From positions 1-57,107 of the forward strand of contig CABYJE010000005.1 in NCBI GenBank assembly GCA_902519235.1: 57,107 nucleotides of DNA, read 5' to 3'. The translations under genes and the position numbers were made by a program. This document shows, piece by piece, positions 38,212 to 47,125 of this stretch. Position 1 is the stretch's first letter; each line of letters begins with the position of its first letter. The notes below the pieces were generated by a model. The model saw nothing but the letters and a program-made list of their open reading frames with translations, was not told the origin of the DNA and searched no databases. Source of the stretch: an uncultured Prochlorococcus sp. (GTDB lineage Bacteria; Cyanobacteriota; Cyanobacteriia; PCC-6307; Cyanobiaceae).

Positions 38212-39138
38212 ATGCGTCTTTTACTACTTGGCTGCACTGGATTCGTTGGTAAAGAATTAGTACCAACACTACTCAATGAAAATCACGAAATATACATTGT
38301 AAGTAGAAAACCCATTAGTAAATTAAAGCTTGATTTAGATTTCAATAAGTTTAAATTTTTTCAAATAGATTTATCAAAAGAGAAAAACTGGAATAACGAA
38401 AATCTTCTAAATATTTTAAGAGAGACAGATGGAATCATTAACTTAATGGGAGAACCCATAGCAGAAAAAAAATGGACTTCTGAACAAAAACAGGAGATTG
38501 AAAATAGTCGTATTAACACCACGAAATTTATGATGAAGACCCTTAAAAATTTAAAAATAAACCCAAAAGTCATTATAAATGGATCAGCTATAGGTTATTA
38601 CGGTACAAGTTTGTCTAGTGAATTCACTGAAAATAGTCCTGGAGGGAAAGACTTTTTATCTAATCTTTGCAAAAAATGGGAAGCGGTCGCCGCTGAAAAA
38701 CCATTTTTCTCAAGGTTAGTTATTTTTAGAATTGGAATTGTTCTAGAGAAAGACGGAGGAGCATTAGGCAAAATGCTCCCTGTATTTAAAGTTGGATTAG
38801 GTGGACCAATTGGAGATGGTAAGCAATGGATGAGTTGGATTCATAGAACTGATTTATGTGCATTAATTAGTCAATCATTAGTTGATAAAAAGTATTCGGG
38901 AGTATTTAATGCTGTTGCACCAAATCCAGTATTAATGAGAGAATTTTCTCAGACTTTAGGCAAATGTCTGAATAGACCTAATTTACTTCCAGTGCCTGGA
39001 GCAGTTTTAAAAATATTGTTAGGAGATGGAGCGAAAGTTGTTTTAGAAGGACAAAAAGTAATTAGCAGTAAAATCAAAAATTATAGTTTTAAATATCCTC
39101 TTCTTGAGAAAGCAATTTACGCTTCCACCAAGAATTAA
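38212..39138 (+). CDS. TIGR01777-family NAD(P)-binding epimerase-like protein
   Basis: Extended short-chain-dehydrogenase-fold protein of the family often called SulA-like or YfcH-like. The nucleotide motif is LGCTGFVGKEL (Gly7, Gly10, Gly13), then INLMGEPIAEKKWTSEQKQEIENSRINTTKFM near 85-120, and VIINGSAIGYYG near 120-130 carries the Tyr pair. The C-terminal DUF1731-type block RPNLLPVPGAVLKILLGDGAKVVLEGQKV is present. The length, 308 residues, is normal. The function (substrate unknown) is not experimentally defined. Its last 50 bases overlap the 3' end of the 39089-39358 gene on the other strand. Confidence 0.88.
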   Translation: MRLLLLGCTGFVGKELVPTLLNENHEIYIVSRKPISKLKLDLDFNKFKFFQIDLSKEKNWNNENLLNILRETDGIINLMGEPIAEKKWTSEQKQEIENSRINTTKFMMKTLKNLKINPKVIINGSAIGYYGTSLSSEFTENSPGGKDFLSNLCKKWEAVAAEKPFFSRLVIFRIGIVLEKDGGALGKMLPVFKVGLGGPIGDGKQWMSWIHRTDLCALISQSLVDKKYSGVFNAVAPNPVLMREFSQTLGKCLNRPNLLPVPGAVLKILLGDGAKVVLEGQKVISSKIKNYSFKYPLLEKAIYASTKN

Positions 39139-39358
39139 TACCGTTTACTAAAGCACCAATAATAAGAATTGTTATCAATGGAACTACAAGAGGATTCCAA
39201 ACTATCTGAATAAAATTAATAAAAATAAATATCCCATTAAATTGCATGATGATTGCAAAAATAAAAAATATTGCAAAAAAAATGACTGTAAATAAATTTA
39301 TTAATAACAAATTATCGATAATTTGTTTTAACTTATTTTGATTATTCTCCTTAGTCAT
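39089..39358 (-). CDS. Small hypothetical membrane protein, 89 aa
   Basis: I do not recognise a named family. The protein has a short basic-polar head (TKENNQNKLKQIIDN), two hydrophobic segments (about residues 18-42 and 48-70) and a charged tail (WWKRKLLSQEEDI), so it spans the membrane twice with both ends on one side. It starts at ATG 39358 and overlaps the 3' end of the LpxB-related gene by 8 bases, and runs into the 3' end of the epimerase gene. Such overlaps in a compact genome support it as a real, coupled gene. Confidence 0.72.
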   Translation of the reverse strand: MTKENNQNKLKQIIDNLLLINLFTVIFFAIFFIFAIIMQFNGIFIFINFIQIVWNPLVVPLITILIIGALVNGINSWWKRKLLSQEEDI

Positions 39359-40553
39359 TTTTCATAACAATATTCATATCATCAACCATTTTAAGACAAG
39401 CCTTGTTTTCACCAAATCTTTTTTTAGCATTTTCATTACATGAGATCATAAACTTCTTATTTAGCTGTATGAGGTATATTATTTTTATGATCAATTTAAT
39501 TGTCTGATTGATTTGATCATTTTTGTCTTTAAAATTACTGGCACAAAAAACATATTTTCCAAGCAAACGTCTTTGCGCTTCTGCAAAAGTTTTTGTAAAT
39601 TGTGGACCTTTACCTTCAATCTGAATAACCGGTTTTCCTAATCCAATCGCTTGTTCTGCTGCTGTTCCTGCCATGCTAATACAGCATCTACTTTTCAATA
39701 ATATTTTGTCAAAATTATTCCAATATATACTTACTTCTAAAAATTTATATTGGAATTTCAATAGATTATTATCTTTTATATTTTCTATTTTTAGCCATCC
39801 TCTTTTTTTAAATATCTCCTTTATTTTTGATGAAGATAAAGCATTAACTATTGCAAAATTAAACTGAATTTTTTGAAAATATCTTAAATCTGACAATGCC
39901 TCTAATACCTCTAAAATCAAAACAAAATTATCTAAAATCTCAGGGAATCTGCTTCCTGGAAATAATCCAATACTAAATTCATCTTTATTTAATTCTTTTT
40001 TTCTAGGAAAAAACTTATCCATAAATGGGTTGCCTAAAAAAGACACTTTCTTTTTTAATTGCAATGTTAAATCATTAGCTGTAAGGGAATCTCTTGTATA
40101 TATTTTTTTTGCTTTTCGAGAGAGCAAGAAAAATTTAGAAGGCCATGGTAATTTCAACTTCCCTTCATAATGGCTGGAATAAGCAACTAGATATGTAAAA
40201 AAAACTTTCTTACAAACCCATGCAAAAAAAACTGGCACAATATCTCCAACTACAAAAAAATAATCATATTTTTTTCTTATCTTAAAAGTTAAAAATAATC
40301 TTTTTAGAATATAGAATATTTCTCCTCCTAATATCTCAGTAAGTCTTCCCTTAAAAGTATTATAACCAATTCCTCCAGTTCTAAATTCCTTAGTTTTACC
40401 GATAATCTTAATTTTTTCTTTTTCGTAATGGTTTCCCATACCAACAATTGGCAAAGCATGAACAGAATAACCACTTTTTACGAATTGTTTAGCTATTAGA
40501 CTGCCAGATAGATCTTCTCCATGCCCATTACTTAAAATTAAAATCTTAAACAA
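39351..40553 (-). CDS. Lipid-A-disaccharide synthase-related protein (TIGR03492 type)
   Basis: GT-B-fold glycosyltransferase-like protein related to LpxB and found in cyanobacteria; the donor and acceptor are unknown. It begins ILILSNGHGEDLSGSLIAKQF (residues 3-23), has VVGDIVPVFFAW near 100, LGNPFMDKFF near 175, FPGSRFPEILDN near 198 and the late GTAAEQAIGLGKPVIQIEGKGPQFTKTFAEAQRRLLG typical of the family. The length, 400 residues, is complete. It starts with ATG at 40553, one base after the TPR gene's stop on the same strand. The 3' end overlaps the small membrane-protein gene by 8 bases. Confidence 0.85.
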   Translation of the reverse strand: MFKILILSNGHGEDLSGSLIAKQFVKSGYSVHALPIVGMGNHYEKEKIKIIGKTKEFRTGGIGYNTFKGRLTEILGGEIFYILKRLFLTFKIRKKYDYFFVVGDIVPVFFAWVCKKVFFTYLVAYSSHYEGKLKLPWPSKFFLLSRKAKKIYTRDSLTANDLTLQLKKKVSFLGNPFMDKFFPRKKELNKDEFSIGLFPGSRFPEILDNFVLILEVLEALSDLRYFQKIQFNFAIVNALSSSKIKEIFKKRGWLKIENIKDNNLLKFQYKFLEVSIYWNNFDKILLKSRCCISMAGTAAEQAIGLGKPVIQIEGKGPQFTKTFAEAQRRLLGKYVFCASNFKDKNDQINQTIKLIIKIIYLIQLNKKFMISCNENAKKRFGENKACLKMVDDMNIVMKND

Positions 40554-40554
40554 T

Positions 40555-40983
40555 TTAAAATTCCAACCATTTTTTTACTTTGGTTAACTCAGGCCAATCT
40601 GGATATCTACTTAATCCGTCTTCAACAGATTCTTTCAACTCACTTTTCACATCTGGCATCATCATAGACATTTTTTTTATTAACTCAATATGATCCCTAA
40701 CACCTTTATTATTGGTAGCCAAAAGAGCTAAAGACAAATTCATTCTTGCTTGTGGATCTTGCTGATTTAATCGAACAGCTTGTCTGGCAGCTGACAAAGC
40801 TTCTTCATTATTTTTCAAAAGTAATTGAAGCCATGATAAACAAGTCCATGCAGCAAAATGATTTGGAATTTGCTGTATAATTTTTTGAAAATCTTGAACG
40901 ATTGGAATTAAATCTTGCCCTGCTTTATATCTTGATAAAGCTGCATTAAAATCCTCTTCGATGGGATTAATTTCGTTATTCAT
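40555..40983 (-). CDS. TPR-repeat protein, 142 aa
   Basis: Soluble protein-interaction protein. TPR-like helices are visible as FQKIIQQIPNHFAAWTCLSWLQLLLKNNEEALSAARQAVRLNQQDPQARMNLSLALLATNN (about residues 28-90), with the typical W, A and P spacing of tetratricopeptide units. The C-terminal region has SVEDGLSRYPDWPELTKVKKWL. The function is unknown. ATG at 40983, 6 bases from the SufA/HesB stop, and the following LpxB-like gene starts one base after its stop. The three are probably one minus-strand operon. Confidence 0.82.
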   Translation of the reverse strand: MNNEINPIEEDFNAALSRYKAGQDLIPIVQDFQKIIQQIPNHFAAWTCLSWLQLLLKNNEEALSAARQAVRLNQQDPQARMNLSLALLATNNKGVRDHIELIKKMSMMMPDVKSELKESVEDGLSRYPDWPELTKVKKWLEF

Positions 40984-40989
40984 TATTGA

Positions 40990-41382
40990 TTAAACTGCAA
41001 AAGAGCTTCCACAACCGCAAGTTTGAGAGGCATTGGGATTTACAAAATTAAAGCCACCTCCAATTAATTCCTTACTAAAATCTAACTGCATTCCATAAAT
41101 ATATAGAAGACTTTTAGGATCACAAACAACTTGAAAGCTTTGATCAGCTTTTAATGAATAATCATAAACTTTATCATCAGGATTTATTTCATCAGTTCCT
41201 ATAAAATCCATCGTATAACTCATTCCACTACAACCGCCAGATCTTACTCCTACCCTTAGTGCTTTTTTATCACTTTGGCCCTTCAATAGATTTGAAATTT
41301 GTTCTGTAGCATCATTCGTAATTAAGATACCTTTGCCATCATCAGAATTTTTAATTTCCTGTTTAACTTCTACATTTTCCAT
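40990..41382 (-). CDS. Iron-sulfur cluster assembly protein (SufA/HesB/ErpA type)
   Basis: A-type carrier that holds or passes Fe-S clusters. The three conserved cysteines are Cys51 (GGCSGM), Cys122 and Cys124 (TCGCGSSF). The region IGGGFNFVNPNAS precedes the pair as in the family. The chosen start is ATG at 41382 (MENVEVKQE), giving 131 residues with a short polar head; a longer frame to 41442 adds a hydrophobic, unconserved stretch and is rejected. It is divergent from crtQ, 99 bases apart. Which of SufA or ErpA it resembles more cannot be settled by eye. Confidence 0.9.
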   Translation of the reverse strand: MENVEVKQEIKNSDDGKGILITNDATEQISNLLKGQSDKKALRVGVRSGGCSGMSYTMDFIGTDEINPDDKVYDYSLKADQSFQVVCDPKSLLYIYGMQLDFSKELIGGGFNFVNPNASQTCGCGSSFAV

Positions 41383-41481
41383 AAACAAGGGATTTCTACT
41401 ATTTATAATATAAAAACTTAATCGATAGGATGCATAGAACAAACGTTATCCAAACTTGATTTGTTATAATTTTAAGAAAAA

Positions 41482-42936
41482 GTGAAAATTGCAATAGTTG
41501 GTTCTGGATTAGCTGGTCTTACAGCAGCAGTCAATTTAGTTGATGAAGGCCACGAAGTAGAAATTTACGAGAGCAGGTCATTTTGGGGAGGTAAAGTAGG
41601 AAGTTGGGAAGATAAGGATGGCAACCATATAGAAATGGGTTTACATGTATTTTTTTACAATTACGCAAATCTTTTTAAATTAATGAAAAAAGTGGGGGCT
41701 TTAGACAATTTACTCCCAAAAGATCACACTCATCTATTTATCAATAATGGCGGTAATTTAAAATCGTTAGACTTCAGATTCCCTTTAGGTGCCCCATTTA
41801 ACGGGCTCAAAGCTTTTTTCACCACCGAACAACTTACTTGGGTAGATAAGCTCAGAAATGCCTTAGCTTTAGGAACAAGTCCAATCGTTAGAGGATTGAT
41901 AGATTATGAAGGAGCAATGAAAATAATTAGAGATCTAGATAGAATTAGTTTTAAAGAATGGTTTTTAAACCATGGTGGAAGTGAAAAAAGTTTAGAAAGA
42001 ATGTGGGATCCTATCGCATATGCTTTGGGCTTTATTAACTGTAAAGATATTTCAGCAAGATGCATGCTAACTATATTCATGATGTTTGCTTCAAAAACTG
42101 AAGCCTCAAAACTTAATCTTTTAAAAGGTTCCCCACATAAGTGGTTAACGCAACCTATCGTCGACTACATCACAAACAAAGGAGCAAAAATACATCTGAA
42201 CCATAAGGTAGAAGAAATCATTTATGAAAAAGAATCTTCCTCTTATACAGTAAATCAATTAAAAATTTCTTCTCCTGAAGGATTTAAGGCAGTGTTTGCA
42301 GATAAATTTCTAGCTGCCTGTGATGTTCCTGGAATAAAAAAAATAATTCCAAAAGAATGGTATCAATTTAAAGAATTTGAAGGTTTAAAAAAACTTAGAG
42401 CTGTAGCTGTTGCCACAATCCAATTAAGATATGACGGTTGGGTTACTGAATTACAAAAAGATAATATTGGAAATGAACCAATTGGACTAGATAACCTTCT
42501 TTATTCTGCTGATGCCTCTTTCAGTTGTTTTGCTGATTTAGCACTAGCAAGTCCAGCAGACTATAGAAAAAAAGATATAGGATCGCTTCTCCAATGTGTT
42601 TTAACTCCTGGCGATAGATGGATGGGAAGATCCACAGAAAGAATTACAAAAGAAATTGATAAAGAGGTTCGCCGTCTATTCCCATCCTCAAAAAACCTTA
42701 AATTGCTTTGGAGTAACGTGGTACAAATTCCACAATCACTCTACAGAGAAGCTCCCGGTATGGAACCTTTCAGACCCGATCAAAAAACATCTATAACTAA
42801 TTTCTTCATGGCTGGTAGTTATACAAAACAAGATTATATAGACTCTATGGAGGGAGCTACAATGAGTGGTCATTTAGCTGCCGCCGCAATTTTAGAGAAG
42901 AAAGCCGAATTAGCAAAAAATCTTGCAGTAAGTTAA
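41482..42936 (+). CDS. crtQ: Zeta-carotene desaturase, plant-type (CrtQ/ZDS)
   Basis: FAD enzyme that converts zeta-carotene toward lycopene isomers with plastoquinone as acceptor. The nucleotide motif is GSGLAG at residues 7-12 followed by [16 protein letters not shown]; the [14 protein letters not shown] block lies near 52, and the C-terminal [23 protein letters not shown] near 450 closes the FAD site. The length, 484 residues, is typical. The start is GTG at 41482, consistent with the family N-terminus. It is followed after 3 bases by the SRPBCC gene, so they are probably coupled. Confidence 0.96.
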   Translation: MKIAIVGSGLAGLTAAVNLVDEGHEVEIYESRSFWGGKVGSWEDKDGNHIEMGLHVFFYNYANLFKLMKKVGALDNLLPKDHTHLFINNGGNLKSLDFRFPLGAPFNGLKAFFTTEQLTWVDKLRNALALGTSPIVRGLIDYEGAMKIIRDLDRISFKEWFLNHGGSEKSLERMWDPIAYALGFINCKDISARCMLTIFMMFASKTEASKLNLLKGSPHKWLTQPIVDYITNKGAKIHLNHKVEEIIYEKESSSYTVNQLKISSPEGFKAVFADKFLAACDVPGIKKIIPKEWYQFKEFEGLKKLRAVAVATIQLRYDGWVTELQKDNIGNEPIGLDNLLYSADASFSCFADLALASPADYRKKDIGSLLQCVLTPGDRWMGRSTERITKEIDKEVRRLFPSSKNLKLLWSNVVQIPQSLYREAPGMEPFRPDQKTSITNFFMAGSYTKQDYIDSMEGATMSGHLAAAAILEKKAELAKNLAVS

Positions 42937-42939
42937 TTA

Positions 42940-43410
42940 ATGGGTACTTGGCTAAAACATGACGTAATAACAGTTGTTAATGCGCCTCTTGAAAATGTGT
43001 GGGACACATGGAGCGATTTAGACTCAATGTCACTTTGGATGAGCTGGATTGAATCTGTAAAAACAGTTGACGAAGAAACTAATACATTACCAGATTTAAC
43101 AGAATGGACTTTAGCTGCAAATGGCTTTAGGTTCAAATGGAAAGCTCAAATTACAGAAAGGGTTGAAAAAAGCAAACTGACATGGAAATCAATAGGAGGT
43201 TTACCAACTGAGGGATCAGTAGTTTTCGAAAGTAAAACTGATCAAATCACAACGGTAAATTTAGCAATAACTTATGAACTACCAAAAATGATTGCTCGGT
43301 TTATGGAAGAAAATATTTTAGGCAAAATGGTTACAAACGAATTACAGGCCAATATTGATAGGTTCAAAGATTTAGTTGAAAAGAACTATACAAAAAATTT
43401 TTCTAATTAA
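42940..43410 (+). CDS. SRPBCC/cyclase-dehydrase-type lipid-binding fold protein
   Basis: START-like protein with a hydrophobic ligand cavity. The sequence VVNAPLENVWDTWSDLDSMSLWMSWIESVK near residues 13-42 is the usual head of the polyketide cyclase/dehydrase (COG5637-like) family, and a beta-sheet-rich centre leads to a long C-terminal helix (MIARFMEENILGKMVTNELQANIDRFKD). It has 156 residues. In cyanobacteria this gene often follows crtQ, so carotenoid binding is a natural guess, but no ligand is shown. ATG lies 3 bases after the crtQ stop; it converges on hemD with an 8-base overlap. Confidence 0.82.
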   Translation: MGTWLKHDVITVVNAPLENVWDTWSDLDSMSLWMSWIESVKTVDEETNTLPDLTEWTLAANGFRFKWKAQITERVEKSKLTWKSIGGLPTEGSVVFESKTDQITTVNLAITYELPKMIARFMEENILGKMVTNELQANIDRFKDLVEKNYTKNFSN

Positions 43411-44200
43411 AAATATCAATTGCCACATCTAGTAGTCCTTCAAAAGTATATTTTTGTGCCTGACTATCAACTCTTCCAAAAATCTTGTTACATATTTTTG
43501 TTGTCTGAGGTCCAATTGACAATAACTTAATTTGATCAAAATATTCTAACCATTGTTTACCAAGTTTTTTTTCTAGTAAAAAAGCAGAATTTACTACGGT
43601 TTTACCGCTTGAGAAAATAATTGCATCGACTTTTCGATTAGAAATAATATCAATTGTTTCTTCCGGAATTGATTCAGGACATCTAGTTTCATATGCAGCA
43701 ACCTCAAATACACGAGAACCAGCCTTTCTAAATTGATCTGCAATTAAATCCCTACCACCTGTTTGAACTCTTGGTACAAAAACTCGAAGTCCATAACCAG
43801 ATACTGGGAAATTATCAATTAAACTTTCAGCAACAAATTCTGGAGGTATGAAATCAGCCTTAATCCCAAAATCCTCAAGAGTTTTTGAGGTTTTTTCTCC
43901 GACTACGGCGATTTTTGTTTTTTTAGAACATTCTTTTAATGAACTATTCAAGTATCTCAGTCTTTTATCCACAAATTTGATCCCATTACTACTGGAAAAA
44001 ATAATCCAATGAAAATCATTTATTTCATTTAATGCTTCATCAAGAGGATTCAAATCATCAGGATCAGCAATACTTATTGCAGGTAAATCAAATATATTAG
44101 CGCCCTTGCTTATGAATATTTTTTTTATATCCAATATCCCTTCTTTTGATCGAGTAATAATTATATTTCTTTGATAAAGGGGTAGATCAACTTTTGGCAT
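43403..44200 (-). CDS. hemD: Uroporphyrinogen-III synthase (HemD)
   Basis: Closes hydroxymethylbilane to uroporphyrinogen III, the common precursor of haem, chlorophyll and cobamide. HemD is poorly conserved; the family pattern is seen as IIITRSKEG at the head, WIIFSSSNGIKFV near residue 73, VAVVGEKTSKTLEDFG, and IIFSSGKTVVNSAFLLE, with LLSIGPQTTKICNK near the end. The ATG at 44200 (MPKVDLPLYQ) is chosen over the ATG at 44215; the AGG-rich sequence before 44200 supports it. It overlaps rbfA by 14 bases. Identity is good though the family is divergent. Confidence 0.86.
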   Translation of the reverse strand: MPKVDLPLYQRNIIITRSKEGILDIKKIFISKGANIFDLPAISIADPDDLNPLDEALNEINDFHWIIFSSSNGIKFVDKRLRYLNSSLKECSKKTKIAVVGEKTSKTLEDFGIKADFIPPEFVAESLIDNFPVSGYGLRVFVPRVQTGGRDLIADQFRKAGSRVFEVAAYETRCPESIPEETIDIISNRKVDAIIFSSGKTVVNSAFLLEKKLGKQWLEYFDQIKLLSIGPQTTKICNKIFGRVDSQAQKYTFEGLLDVAIDIFN

Positions 44201-44579
44201 CCTTATCCTCAACATTATGATTTTGATTTTTATTTTTTAATTCATCGAGAAGTTTCAAGACTGATAATCCTTGATCAAGAACAACATCGTCTTTAAAAAT
44301 TATCTCTGGAACTCTTCTCATCTCAATTCTTTTTCCTAGACTATGCCTTATAGAGCTTTTAGCAGTATTCAAGTTTGATACAATTTCTTTCCTCACTTTC
44401 TCTTGAGCAGTTGAAGTTATATAAATTTTACAGTGTTGCAAATCACCTGATAAATCAATCTTAGAAATATTGACTAAATGATCTCTAATAAGATCATTTT
44501 CTAAATCATTCTGCAAAATAAGGGTTATTTCTTTCTTCAAAAGAGAAGAAACTTTTGCAAGACGGTAATTATTTGGCAT
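44187..44579 (-). CDS. rbfA: Ribosome-binding factor A (RbfA)
   Basis: 30S maturation factor that acts near helix 1 of 16S rRNA. The single KH-like domain is visible: LAKVSSLLKKEITLILQNDL at residues 7-26, ISKIDLSGDLQHCKIYITS near 43-61, and IRHSLGKRIEMRRVPEIIFKDD near 92-113, all typical. At 130 residues it is complete with a Lys/Asn-rich tail. Its ATG overlaps the DUF751 stop by one base (TAATG), and it overlaps hemD, so DUF751-rbfA-hemD is a tight minus-strand unit. Confidence 0.94.
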   Translation of the reverse strand: MPNNYRLAKVSSLLKKEITLILQNDLENDLIRDHLVNISKIDLSGDLQHCKIYITSTAQEKVRKEIVSNLNTAKSSIRHSLGKRIEMRRVPEIIFKDDVVLDQGLSVLKLLDELKNKNQNHNVEDKDAKS

Positions 44580-44788
44580 TATGGTTGTAAATTTATTGGG
44601 TTTGTCATCGCTTGCAAGACAAAATAAACAGTTATGAAAGCACTTAAGACAGAAGATATCAAACCTACTATTGTGAGTGGATTTGATCTATTCTTGAATA
44701 AAGGTTCAAGCAAAGCAACAAGTCCCCCAACAATGATAGATATCAAATACTTTGGATATCTCGCAACATTAGAGAAAAATTCGCCCAT
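44579..44788 (-). CDS. DUF751 (Ycf33-like) small membrane protein
   Basis: Small integral protein of a cyanobacterial and plastid family without a known role. It has two hydrophobic segments (about residues 16-32 and 42-62), an N-terminal MGEFFSNVARYPKYLISIIVGG that agrees with the family, and a polar end. The ATG at 44788 is chosen, with a GGAG stretch just upstream; a GTG at 44797 would add three residues. Product length is 69. It is upstream of rbfA with a one-base stop/start overlap. Confidence 0.84.
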   Translation of the reverse strand: MGEFFSNVARYPKYLISIIVGGLVALLEPLFKNRSNPLTIVGLISSVLSAFITVYFVLQAMTNPINLQP

Positions 44789-44842
44789 CAGCTCCACAAA
44801 TAGATTACTTTTTTAGCTAAGTTTTAACAAACATTAAACAGC

Positions 44843-45568
44843 ATGATTACATTATATCAATTTAGGCATAGTGCTTTTTGTTTAAAAACAAGAATGGCTC
44901 TTCATGCAAAAAAACTACAATATCGAGTTGAAGAAGTAACACCTGGAATAGGCCAATTTGAAATCTTTAAATTATCAGGTCAAAAACAAGTACCTGTAAT
45001 AGTCGATAGTAATGATCAAGTTATTAATGACTCTTCAACTATTTGCGAATATATAGATAAAAAAAATGAAAACAATCCACTTTTTCCGGAAGATCCAATA
45101 TTATTTGCACAATGTAAACTAATTGAAGACTGGGCAGATACTACAATGGCTACAACTTGTAGAAAAACTTTAATAAAATCTGCAATAGAAAATCCACAGC
45201 TAAGAACTGCATTACTTCCAGATGAAATACCTTCTTCAGTTAAAAGTCTTGTTGATAAATTACCTTTTGAAAATCTTAGTAAAATTTCTAATGTAGTTTT
45301 GTCTTCTAAAGATAATTTAGAACTCCAAAAATTACTGGAAGCTTTATCAAAATCCTTGATCAACAAGAAATATTTAGTTGGAGATAGTTTATCAATTGCA
45401 GATATTTCAATTGCTGCTCAATTATCCCTTATTAAATTTCCAAAGTCTGCAGGACCAATTCTTTCAGGAGAGGGGAGCCAAGAATACATAAACAATCCTT
45501 ATTTAGAAAATCTTTTCATTTGGAGGAACAACTTAGAAGAATATCTTTTTAGTGCTAACTCTCAATAA
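44843..45568 (+). CDS. Glutathione S-transferase-like protein
   Basis: Two-domain GST fold protein. The thioredoxin-like N-terminal domain starts ITLYQFRHSAFCLKTRMALHAKKL, with Cys13 in the place of the catalytic Ser/Cys, then GQKQVPVIVDSNDQVINDSSTICEYI around residues 48-72 with the conserved cis-Pro and ES-like (DSS) glutathione contact. The C-terminal all-helical domain has a GDSLSIADISIAAQLSLIKF segment near 180. It has 241 residues. The substrate is unknown. ATG at 44843. The last 14 bases overlap the lumenal-type gene on the other strand. Confidence 0.85.
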   Translation: MITLYQFRHSAFCLKTRMALHAKKLQYRVEEVTPGIGQFEIFKLSGQKQVPVIVDSNDQVINDSSTICEYIDKKNENNPLFPEDPILFAQCKLIEDWADTTMATTCRKTLIKSAIENPQLRTALLPDEIPSSVKSLVDKLPFENLSKISNVVLSSKDNLELQKLLEALSKSLINKKYLVGDSLSIADISIAAQLSLIKFPKSAGPILSGEGSQEYINNPYLENLFIWRNNLEEYLFSANSQ

Positions 45569-46262
45569 ATTCAAACTTCAATTTATATTTATTTGTTTTG
45601 ATAGCATGAATAGAAGGATCACCAACTTTTGAACCATAAGAAGCAACATATTGCACTCCACAAATTGATGGTTTGATTGAATTATCAACTTCCAATATTT
45701 CTTCGGAACATTTTTGAAATTTACTAATGATCTCTACCTGATTGATCCTTGAAGCACCTGGCTTATGTGCTGTTTGTATAACTAGCTCATCTGCAAAAAA
45801 AATATCATTATCTTGGATCTGATTTCTCCCTGTAATTCTTGAGTCAATATAAAAATCATCTTTTAAATAAGTAATTTGATTATTAATAGATTGAGGATCA
45901 TTTACAACCTTGATTAAAGTTTCACCAAATATTGCTTTTCCAATAGATTCAGAATTTTTTGCACGATTACCAATAATTAAATCTGAATCATTCTTAAAGA
46001 AATTTACTTTATAAATAACTGGCTCTTCTGAGTCATTAACTATATCTTGAGAAGTAACAAGCCAATTCCCCTCGAACCATTTAGGATAAATTAAATCCTT
46101 GGAAGTATCCGATAATTTAAAATCTGGCAAATACAATTCTGGCCATTGATTTACACGATTTTCCAAAAACTCTCGTACGTTAGAATCTACTAGAGCAAAA
46201 GAACTTTCAAAAAAAATTCCTTGAAAAATCAAGCAAAGAATTAATCCAAGAAGAATTTTCAT
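45555..46262 (-). CDS. Secreted or lumenal hypothetical protein, 235 aa
   Basis: An N-terminal signal peptide is clear (MKILLGLILCLIFQGIFFESSFA, cleavage expected near residue 23-24), so the protein is exported to the periplasm or thylakoid lumen. The mature part has WFEGNWLVTSQD near 63 and a predominantly beta-strand sequence with two Cys near the end (KCSEEI, SICGVQY). The composition resembles a cyanobacterial/plastid family I recall as DUF6816, which I cannot confirm. Its function is unknown. It is divergent from the CRR7 gene by one base, ATG to ATG, and overlaps GST at the 3' end. Confidence 0.72.
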   Translation of the reverse strand: MKILLGLILCLIFQGIFFESSFALVDSNVREFLENRVNQWPELYLPDFKLSDTSKDLIYPKWFEGNWLVTSQDIVNDSEEPVIYKVNFFKNDSDLIIGNRAKNSESIGKAIFGETLIKVVNDPQSINNQITYLKDDFYIDSRITGRNQIQDNDIFFADELVIQTAHKPGASRINQVEIISKFQKCSEEILEVDNSIKPSICGVQYVASYGSKVGDPSIHAIKTNKYKLKFEFIES

Positions 46263-46263
46263 T

Positions 46264-46521
46264 ATGTCAAATCCACTAATAAGAGCATCAGATCATTATG
46301 TATTATTAGAGCCAGATTCAAAGGAAAAAATTGTATCAAAGCAAGAGGCAATTTTATGGTTGAAGAATTGGCTTAGTAAGAAAGAAACACAAACAATATA
46401 TCAAAATATAGAAGATCCTGATCAGGATTTTTTTGAAGAATTATTGGAAAGCACTTATGAATTAGAAATAAAATTAGGATATGTTATCAAATGGTTTGCA
46501 GTAAGAATTGAACCAGATTAA
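46264..46521 (+). CDS. CRR7 (chlororespiratory reduction 7)-family protein
   Basis: CRR7 is needed for accumulation of the plastid NDH complex; cyanobacteria have short homologues. The 85-residue product starts MSNPLIRASDHYVLLEPDSKEKIVSKQEAILWLKNWL and ends YVIKWFAVRIEPD, and both ends agree with the family pattern as I recall it (QWYAVRxE). It has no membrane segment. The ATG lies one base from the divergent lumenal-protein gene, so they share a promoter region. It converges on aroK with a 4-base overlap. NDH-1 genes elsewhere in the window fit this call. Confidence 0.7.
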   Translation: MSNPLIRASDHYVLLEPDSKEKIVSKQEAILWLKNWLSKKETQTIYQNIEDPDQDFFEELLESTYELEIKLGYVIKWFAVRIEPD

Positions 46522-47075
46522 CTGATTATTTCTTTATGAATTGCATTAATTATTTTCATAGCAACTTCTTCAATATTTTCTTTTTTTACTTGAATTCTTA
46601 AATCTGCTTGAGAATACAAATTTTCTCTAGATTGAAAAATGCTCATATATAGATCATTTAGATTCTTTCCCTGAAGAAGTGGCCTATTTTCAATTTCATT
46701 TTTCAATCTTTCAATTGCTATATCTTTGTCGAGATCTATCCAAGCAATTATTCCCTGTCTTAAGATTCCCCAGTTTTCCGATTTAGTAACTATTCCTCCC
46801 CCAGTTGAGATTACTAATGAAGGAATTTTGATAGTTTCTTTAAGGCAGTTTGCTTCTAATTCTCGGAAATTATCTTCTCCTTCATCCTTAAAAATTTGAT
46901 TGATAGATTTTTTTGCCAACTTCTCTATTAATGAATCTAAATCAATGTATTTATACTTCAATAATTCAGCCAGTTTCAAACCAGTTTGTGACTTACCAGA
47001 ACCCATCATTCCTATTAAAAATATGCTTCTGCCCTTAATAGCATGAACTGTTTTTTCAATAATGGATTGTTCCAT
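46518..47075 (-). CDS. aroK: Shikimate kinase (AroK)
   Basis: Phosphorylates shikimate in aromatic amino-acid and chorismate synthesis. The P-loop is GMMGSGKS at residues 22-29, followed by DLDSLIEK near 46-53 (shikimate and Mg2+ site), FRELEANCL and the STGGGIV motif near 90. The lid region with RPLLQGKNL is present. At 185 residues the length is normal. ATG at 47075; it converges on the CRR7 gene with a 4-base overlap and is divergent from the PTPS gene. Confidence 0.95.
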   Translation of the reverse strand: MEQSIIEKTVHAIKGRSIFLIGMMGSGKSQTGLKLAELLKYKYIDLDSLIEKLAKKSINQIFKDEGEDNFRELEANCLKETIKIPSLVISTGGGIVTKSENWGILRQGIIAWIDLDKDIAIERLKNEIENRPLLQGKNLNDLYMSIFQSRENLYSQADLRIQVKKENIEEVAMKIINAIHKEIIS

Positions 47076-47125
47076 AAAGACAAAAGCGTATTTAAAACCT
47101 TAAGATAGTATTATCGCAGACAGGT

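Noticed and set aside
40990-41442. Longer SufA/HesB frame from 41442
   Set aside because: The added residues are a hydrophobic, unconserved stretch; the ATG at 41382 gives the normal family start.
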